From the NCBI GenBank assembly GCA_009774585.1, contig VSOA01000118.1, forward strand, positions 1 through 10,428: a DNA stretch of 10,428 nucleotides, in the 5' to 3' direction. This stretch comes from Lachnospiraceae bacterium (GTDB lineage: Bacteria > Bacillota > Clostridia > Lachnospirales > Lachnospiraceae). The notes under the pieces were generated by a model that did no database searches, was not told the origin of the DNA, and worked only from the letters and a program-made list of their open reading frames with translations. Position 1 is the first letter of the stretch. Each line of letters starts with the position of its first letter. Both the position numbers and the translations under genes were made by a program. This document shows positions 7,378 to 10,428 of this stretch, piece after piece.

Positions 7378-8877
7378 ATGGCGACATCTAAAATCAAAGT
7401 AATCAAAAAAACATTAAAAAAGGCGATAGACTATATTGTCAATCCGGATAAAACGGATGCCGGTTTACTTGTATATTCACATGGATGCTCGGTAGAAACA
7501 GCAGACATAGAAATGATGCTTACAGCAAAACAGGGCACCGGAAGAGGTGAACGTATTGCATACCATCTGATGCAGTCCTTTTCCCCTGAGGATGATATTT
7601 CACCCGAGAAAGCTCTGGAACACGGTAAGGAATTTGCACAAAAAGTCACTGGTGGAAAATACGAATTTGTCATCGCAACACATATCGATAAGGGACACAT
7701 ACATAACCATATCATCTTTAATGCAGTAGACTATGTGAACCATAGAAAATATCATTCTGATACAAAAGATAAATACAGGATACGTGATATTAATGATGAA
7801 ATATGCAAAGCGAATAATTTATCGTTTCTTCCAAAGTATGTAGCAAAGAGAAAATCAAAATATGAAAATAAGCATAAAAAAGTTAAAGACACATGGGAAA
7901 ACAAACTGAGACGGGCAGTAGACCGTGCCATCCAGCAGTCTGAGACTTTTGATGATTTTTTATTTGCGCTGGAAATGGAAGGTTATGAAAAATCCAACAG
8001 GCAAAAACGTATATCTTTCCGCGCGCCGGGGCAGGAAAAATTTATCAGACTGAAAACCCTTGGCGATGAATATACAGAAGATGCAATCCGGGCAAGAATC
8101 GCAAATAAATCTGCCGAACATGTCAATAACAAAACAGTTGAAAGTGATACTTCAGATGTGACGCGAGAAGCTGCTGGCGGGAATAATACGGAGAAGGCAG
8201 GCAGTGCTGAATCTGCAAAAACCGGAAAAAATGTGCCGGGGCAGAAGAGAGCATTTTATTCAAAACGTATTAACCTGCTCGTTGATATATCGAAGAATAT
8301 CAAAGCACAGCAGTCCAAGGGATATGAGCAGGCACTTGTCCGGAGCAATATCAATACACTTGTAAAAACCATGAATTTTCTCATAGAGCACAAAATTACT
8401 ACGCCGGAAGATTTTCAGATATATACAGAAGGAAAGAATGCAGAATATTCTCTATACCGGAAGGACATCAGAAATATTGAAAATGAGTTGCTGGACTTAT
8501 CGGAGAAGATAAAATTTACACAAAATTATAAGAAAAATGCACACACGTTTTATGAGTCAAAACGTGTAAAAAACCAGCCGGAATATATCCGTGAGCATGA
8601 AGACCAGATTGTTTTATTTAAGGCATCCCAGATATATTTTGAGCGAAAACAGATCAATCCGAAAGAGCTTAATCTTTCAGAATTGTTTGAGCGGTATAAA
8701 GCTTTAAAAGAGCAGAAAGAGGAGCTTGTTAAAAGGTGCAATCCACTCAAGAATGAAATTGAGGAATTGGACCGTATAGCCCAAAATATTGAAACTGCGC
8801 TTGGTATTGATTTTAATGAAAATGACGAATCTTTAGGTGAAACGAAAGAGAGGAATGACCATGACCAGCAAAAATAA
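7378..8877 (+). CDS. MOB-P family relaxase (mobilization nuclease)
   Basis: This 499-residue protein should nick the transferred strand at the origin of transfer and stay bound to its 5' end. The N-terminal ~250 residues form the Relaxase/Mobilization nuclease domain (VirD2/MobA type). The metal-binding motif is H102-x-D104-x-x-H107-x-H109-N-H111 (ATHIDKGHIHNHIIFN). Y19 in AIDYIVNPDKT is a candidate catalytic tyrosine. Earlier landmarks include AYHLMQSFSP. After about residue 245 the sequence is a low-complexity linker and then long charged helices (about 330-485), probably coiled coils for contacts with transfer partners. The length is normal for element-borne relaxases of Clostridia. The ribosome site is only fair (GAAGGA at 7358-7363, or GAGA closer), but the N-terminus fits the family. 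mobC precedes it directly. The structured region follows its stop at once. Confidence 0.92.
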   Translation: MATSKIKVIKKTLKKAIDYIVNPDKTDAGLLVYSHGCSVETADIEMMLTAKQGTGRGERIAYHLMQSFSPEDDISPEKALEHGKEFAQKVTGGKYEFVIATHIDKGHIHNHIIFNAVDYVNHRKYHSDTKDKYRIRDINDEICKANNLSFLPKYVAKRKSKYENKHKKVKDTWENKLRRAVDRAIQQSETFDDFLFALEMEGYEKSNRQKRISFRAPGQEKFIRLKTLGDEYTEDAIRARIANKSAEHVNNKTVESDTSDVTREAAGGNNTEKAGSAESAKTGKNVPGQKRAFYSKRINLLVDISKNIKAQQSKGYEQALVRSNINTLVKTMNFLIEHKITTPEDFQIYTEGKNAEYSLYRKDIRNIENELLDLSEKIKFTQNYKKNAHTFYESKRVKNQPEYIREHEDQIVLFKASQIYFERKQINPKELNLSELFERYKALKEQKEELVKRCNPLKNEIEELDRIAQNIETALGIDFNENDESLGETKERNDHDQQK

Positions 8878-9208
8878 AGAAAAATATAACAACCGTGTTT
8901 TAATCCGCATAGGCGGATTTGTCCAAAACACACAAAGCCGATCACGGCGGTACAAACAAGGGGTTTGGGGATGTGCCCCAGCAAGCAAAATATTAAAAAA
9001 TTCCGGAACGGGATTTTTTAATATGGTGCAAATGGCTAGCCATTTGCGTTGCTTGCTACTCCACGGAAATGGTGATTTCCGTGGAAGTGTTTTAGTCCGC
9101 ATAGGCGGACTGTATAAAACACATAATGCCGTGACCGGCATATTGCGCTACGTGGAAGGAAATGATAACTTATCGTCATGGAAAATTAAAAAGCATTGTC
9201 ATGCATAG
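8861..9208 (+). CDS. Doubtful reading frame running through the hairpin region
   Basis: An open frame begins inside the relaxase 3' end (ATG 8861, with AGAGAGGA shortly upstream; ATG 8855 is also in frame) and would encode 115 residues. It has no recognisable domain. Its two similar peptide pieces (VLIRIGGF and VLVRIGGL) simply reflect the duplicated DNA hairpin. The two hairpin copies differ by one base in spacing, so the frame is not kept between them, which argues against selection on protein. The opposite strand is also open over most of this stretch. Automatic annotation may list it as a hypothetical protein; I think the DNA or RNA structure is the real feature. The ribosome site and overlap with the relaxase leave some chance of translation. 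Confidence 0.25.
   Translation: MTSKNKEKYNNRVLIRIGGFVQNTQSRSRRYKQGVWGCAPASKILKNSGTGFFNMVQMASHLRCLLLHGNGDFRGSVLVRIGGLYKTHNAVTGILRYVEGNDNLSSWKIKKHCHA
8895..8931. repeat. Bulged hairpin, copy 1
   Basis: The outer stem is GTGTTTT (8895-8901) with AAAACAC (8925-8931). The inner stem is AATCCGC (8902-8908) with GCGGATT (8913-8919) and loop ATAG. A five-base bulge (TGTCC) lies on the 3' side. A matching copy lies 192 bases downstream. Confidence 0.8.
9087..9122. repeat. Bulged hairpin, copy 2
   Basis: The outer stem is GTGTTTTA (9087-9094) with TAAAACAC (9115-9122). The inner stem is GTCCGC (9095-9100) with GCGGAC (9105-9110) and the same ATAG loop. A four-base bulge (TGTA) lies on the 3' side. 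The base pair at the foot of the inner stem is G-C here and A-T in copy 1, so pairing is kept while sequence changes. Confidence 0.8.
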
Positions 9209-9224
9209 TAGAATTTGATAATAT
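9196..9224 (+). promoter_or_regulatory. Sigma-A-like promoter of the type I toxin
   Basis: The -35 is TTGTCA (9196-9201), the spacer is 17 bases, and the -10 is TAATAT (9219-9224), predicting a transcript start near G9231. A near-copy of this stretch occurs at 10341-10374, which supports a real promoter unit. Confidence 0.7.
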
Positions 9225-9231
9225 TATTAAG

Positions 9232-9261
9232 GCGCTCCAAAACGGGTAAGCGGTTCGCCTT
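9232..9261. repeat. Inverted repeat, left arm, in the toxin 5' leader
   Basis: GCGCTCC (9232-9238) and CGGTTCGCCTT (9251-9261) recur in reverse orientation at 9524-9530 and 9503-9513, with a diverged centre. The arm begins almost exactly at the predicted toxin transcript start. It can also fold on itself (GGCG/CGCC). Confidence 0.75.
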
Positions 9262-9310
9262 TTGCCAGATGATTCATCTGAGAACTTCCACAACCAAAGG
9301 AGGTATGTCA

Positions 9311-9337
9311 ATGGAAAATCTACGAAAGGGTACTTAG
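9311..9337 (+). CDS. Possible 8-codon leader peptide before the toxin
   Basis: AAAGGAGG (9296-9303) is the strongest ribosome site in this region, but it does not serve the toxin start. ATG 9311, seven bases after it, opens MENLRKGT and stops at 9335-9337, five bases before the toxin ATG (an in-frame ATG at 9305 is too close). Translation of this leader could be coupled to the toxin, similar in idea to mok and hok. Evidence is positional only. Confidence 0.35.
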   Translation: MENLRKGT

Positions 9338-9342
9338 TACAT

Positions 9343-9477
9343 ATGAGATTCGATGTGCTTGTAGGGATTGTCAGCATTGCTGTGACGCTTGTTAGTATTT
9401 TGACTACTGGTATCAGCATATGGCAAAACCGCAAGAATAGAGAAAATCAAAAAAGCAACCGCCCCGACCAAGGTTAA
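9343..9477 (+). CDS. Putative type I toxin: 44-residue membrane peptide
   Basis: The predicted peptide has a short N-terminus, one hydrophobic helix (about residues 5-27, VLVGIVSIAVTLVSI...), and a polar, positively charged tail (QNRKNRENQKSNRP). This is the usual shape of small membrane-damaging or holin-like type I toxins in Firmicutes. I cannot assign a named family. Its last codons lie inside the bidirectional terminator, also typical of such toxins. ATG 9343 is chosen because it places the helix near the N-terminus; its own ribosome site (AAAGGG, 9325-9330) is 12 bases away, so coupling to the leader frame is possible. A TTG at 9262 would add 27 polar residues and is less likely. A promoter lies at 9196-9224, and a convergent promoter on the other strand could make an antisense RNA to its 3' end. 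Toxicity is inferred. Confidence 0.6.
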   Translation: MRFDVLVGIVSIAVTLVSILTTGISIWQNRKNRENQKSNRPDQG

Positions 9478-9490
9478 AGGTTGCTTTTTT
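9449..9490. terminator. Bidirectional terminator shared by toxin mRNA and antisense RNA
   Basis: AAAAAAGCAACC (9449-9460) pairs perfectly over 12 bp with GGTTGCTTTTTT (9479-9490), with a small inner ACC/GGT pairing. The flanking runs give a six-T tail in both directions, so it should stop transcripts from either side. Confidence 0.85.
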
Positions 9491-9502
9491 GAACTGATAA
9501 CT

Positions 9503-9530
9503 AAGGCGAACCGTTTGCTTTACGGAGCGC
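9503..9530. repeat. Inverted repeat, right arm, near the antisense RNA start
   Basis: AAGGCGAACCG (9503-9513) and GGAGCGC (9524-9530) are exact reverse complements of parts of 9232-9261. The 5' leaders of the toxin mRNA and the antisense RNA therefore carry the same sequence elements. CCGT/ACGG (9511-9523) also makes a small hairpin here. Confidence 0.75.
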
Positions 9531-9543
9531 TCTTTGTATGATT

Positions 9544-9572
9544 ATTATAATCTGTCATAAATAAGTTTTCAA
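9544..9572 (-). promoter_or_regulatory. Minus-strand promoter for the antisense RNA
   Basis: Read on the minus strand: -35 TTGAAA (9572-9567), a 17-base spacer, and -10 TATAAT (9549-9544). It is close to the sigma-A consensus and faces the bidirectional terminator. The predicted start is near 9537. Confidence 0.7.
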
Positions 9573-9666
9573 CAGAAAATTATTTTGATCTTTTATTCTT
9601 TTGTTAATATATGCTTATTTGTAAAAAAGCATGTGTTATCAAATGGCTCTATAAAAGACTTTCTTG

Positions 9667-9695
9667 TTGTTTATTATCTCGGCATATAATATAAT
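9667..9695 (+). promoter_or_regulatory. Likely promoter of the RelB/RelE-type pair
   Basis: TTGTTT (9667-9672), a 17-base spacer and TATAAT (9690-9695) lie about 75 bases before the antitoxin start; another TATAAT overlaps at 9685-9690. The AT-rich stretch around it could hold an autoregulatory operator, but no clean palindrome was found. The rest of 9550-9768 is AT-rich with one small hairpin (ATGCTT/AAGCAT, 9611-9632) and no gene I can support. Confidence 0.5.
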
Positions 9696-9768
9696 AATTG
9701 TAATCTTTTAAAACTAAATTTCATGGCATAAAACAAATTTCAGCAGATTGGAAAAGGGGTAGTAAAGC

Positions 9769-9996
9769 ATGGGTGAAAGAGAACGATTAAAACAGGCAAT
9801 AGACAGACTTCCAGATTACAAGCTTGCTTATGTAGCTGATCTGATTCTAAGTATTGAAAAATCCTCCATTGAAGAGGTGGAACCTGATGAACTGGATTTA
9901 GAGATGATAGCAAACGCAGAAAAAAATAATGATGGTTCAATAGTGTCTTTTGAGGAGCTTCTGGAAAGAGAGGGTTTAACATATAATGATCTATAA
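9769..9996 (+). CDS. RelB-type antitoxin of a type II pair
   Basis: This 75-residue acidic protein has a strong ribosome site (AAAAGGGG, 9752-9759, nine bases before the ATG). The N-terminal half is helical (LKQAIDRLPDYKLAYVADLILSIE). The C-terminal half (LDLEMIANAEKNNDG, SFEELLEREGL) matches the toxin-binding neck common in RelB/StbD-like antitoxins, where SFEELL and E-x-G-L are frequent. No classic helix-turn-helix or ribbon-helix-helix is obvious, so DNA binding is unclear. Its end overlaps the toxin gene by 11 bases, the usual arrangement for coupled antitoxin and toxin. It should neutralise the next product by direct binding, and such proteins commonly help repress their operon. The family assignment rests mainly on context and size. 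Confidence 0.75.
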   Translation: MGERERLKQAIDRLPDYKLAYVADLILSIEKSSIEEVEPDELDLEMIANAEKNNDGSIVSFEELLEREGLTYNDL

Positions 9997-10237
9997 AATT
10001 GTTTTTGAGAAAGAAGCCCAAAAATTTCTGAATAAGCAAGATAAGAGTATGCGATTACGAATTTATAAAGCCATTTATAAACTTCCGGATGGAACAGATA
10101 TAAAGAAGTTAAAAGGGCATAATTTGTATCGACTAAGAGTTGGAGATTGTAGAATCCTTTATACAATTGATGAAGTGATAAAACTGATTGATATTGAGAA
10201 CATAGATAATAGAGGAGATGTATATAAAAAAATATAG
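9986..10237 (+). CDS. relE: RelE/ParE-superfamily toxin
   Basis: This 83-residue basic protein has the RelE/ParE fold pattern: an N-terminal strand YKIVFEKEAQKFL, a helix of basic residues, a KLKG turn (41-44), the strand pair YRLRVGDCRILYTID (48-62), and a C-terminal NRGDVYKK. Arg51, Arg56, Arg76 and Tyr80 sit where RelE-type ribonucleases keep their basic and aromatic residues, and the closing R-x-x-x-Y matches mRNA-cleaving members. That favours a ribosome-dependent mRNA nuclease over the gyrase-poisoning ParE branch, though sequence alone does not settle it. Its ribosome site (AAAGAGAGGG, 9965-9974) is inside the antitoxin gene. The module probably stabilises the element in its host. Confidence 0.85.
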   Translation: MIYKIVFEKEAQKFLNKQDKSMRLRIYKAIYKLPDGTDIKKLKGHNLYRLRVGDCRILYTIDEVIKLIDIENIDNRGDVYKKI

Positions 10238-10269
10238 TATAAATTTAATAGATAGAATAAAACATCAAA

Positions 10270-10308
10270 AAAAGCAACCGACCTCAGTCAAAGGGATAGG
10301 TTGCTTTT
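10270..10308. terminator. Bidirectional terminator after relE, related to the toxin terminator
   Basis: AAAAGCAACC (10270-10279) pairs with GGTTGCTTTT (10299-10308). The T tail is longer for minus-strand transcription (seven) than for plus (four). The stem sequence is nearly the same as at 9449-9490, while the loops differ, which suggests shared origin. Confidence 0.75.
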
Positions 10309-10345
10309 CGATATGTAACTGATTTTCTTTTAGCAAGAAAAAACA

Positions 10346-10374
10346 TTGTCGTTAATAGTAGAATCTGATAATAT
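10346..10374 (+). promoter_or_regulatory. Second copy of the toxin-type promoter
   Basis: TTGTCG (10346-10351), a 17-base spacer and TAATAT (10369-10374). Positions 10341-10374 match 9191-9224 at 29 of 34 bases, including all of the -10. The predicted start is near 10381, just before the window ends. Confidence 0.6.
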
Positions 10375-10401
10375 GATAGGTGTAATTAATAGATTAGAAA
10401 A

Positions 10402-10428
10402 ATGATAAAATGGGCGGCACATATACGA
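10402..10428 (+). CDS. Possible gene start cut by the window end
   Basis: ATG 10402 opens a frame (MIKWAAHIR) that runs off the window, about 21 bases after the predicted transcript start of the repeated promoter. The ribosome site is poor. Too little is present to identify it. Confidence 0.2.

Larger units (their letters stand above)
8895..9141. other. Dense inverted-repeat region: candidate oriT or structured RNA
   Basis: Nearly every part pairs locally. In order: bulged hairpin 8895-8931; GCCG/CGGC at 8937-8948; TGGGG/CCCCA at 8966-8980 with loop ATGTG; a 9-bp stem AGCAAGCAA (8980-8988) with TTGCTTGCT (9049-9057). That stem encloses a 15-bp hairpin (8990-9004 with 9010-9024, one G-T pair) and the perfect 20-base palindrome at 9028-9047. 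Then an 11-bp hairpin 9060-9070/9075-9085 with loop GGTG; a second bulged hairpin 9087-9122; and ATGCCG/CGGCAT at 9126-9141. Origins of transfer carry inverted repeats near relaxase genes, so an oriT is plausible, though it more often lies upstream of mobC. A structured RNA made from the relaxase transcript is the main alternative. No known nick-site consensus was recognised. Confidence 0.5.
9449..9537 (-). ncRNA. Predicted antisense antitoxin RNA
   Basis: A minus-strand promoter (9544-9572) should start an RNA near 9537 that ends at the bidirectional terminator, giving about 90 nucleotides. It would be complementary to the 3' end of the toxin mRNA, including the last toxin codons. Convergent toxin and antitoxin RNAs sharing a terminator is the layout of the enterococcal par/Fst locus and resembles Bacillus txpA/ratA. 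No reading frame of note lies in it. Its existence is predicted from promoter and terminator only. Confidence 0.5.

Noticed and set aside
8895..9122. CRISPR-like repeats, because of GTTTT...AAAAC ends
   Set aside because: There are only two copies, 192 bases apart, the intervening sequence is itself highly structured, and no cas genes are present.
8833..9141. Minus-strand frame of about 100 codons over the hairpin region
   Set aside because: It has no ribosome site of note and no domain, and it overlaps the relaxase end. Openness on both strands follows from the palindromic content.
9232..9530. A miniature transposon bounded by inverted repeats
   Set aside because: There is no target duplication at the edges, the centres of the arms have diverged, and the arms coincide with predicted transcript starts of a toxin-antitoxin module, which explains them better.

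Overview
The window looks like the mobilization end of an integrative/conjugative element, or a conjugative plasmid, from a gut Clostridia bacterium, most likely Lachnospiraceae. The reasons are the AT-rich composition, strong AGGAG-type ribosome sites, the set of element-borne genes (MOB-P relaxase, MobC, topoisomerase III, tandem SpoVG-like and DUF5710-like proteins), and secreted Cys-rich proteins of a style common in that family. The organism is inferred from style, not proven. All convincing genes are on the + strand.

Layout. (a) 1-2259: the end of a collagen-like protein with a phage-tail-like C-terminus, then two Sec-exported Cys-rich proteins that share an N-terminal segment; these probably act at the cell surface. 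(b) 2295-3538: a small protein built from three 29-residue repeats, then a protein with two tandem SpoVG-like domains. (c) 3633-8877: topoisomerase III, a coiled-coil protein with two DUF5710-like domains, MobC and the relaxase. These should relax, bind, nick and process DNA for transfer. Terminator-like hairpins lie between several of these genes, and two genes also have a small hairpin directly before their ribosome site.

(d) 8880-9145: straight after the relaxase, about 250 bases are packed with strong inverted repeats. They include two copies of one bulged hairpin, a 20-base perfect palindrome, and a 9-bp stem enclosing two hairpins. A reading frame stays open through it, but the repeats look selected as DNA or RNA structure. 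An origin of transfer or a structured RNA are the leading guesses.

(e) 9196-9550: a probable type I toxin-antitoxin module. It has a sigma-A-like promoter, a 44-residue membrane peptide, a bidirectional terminator, and a convergent promoter for a short antisense RNA. (f) 9690-10308: a RelB/RelE-type pair followed by a related bidirectional terminator. (g) 10341-10428: a second copy of the promoter in (e), followed by a short frame cut off by the window end. Regions (e)-(g) look like a stack of stability modules beside the mobilization genes.
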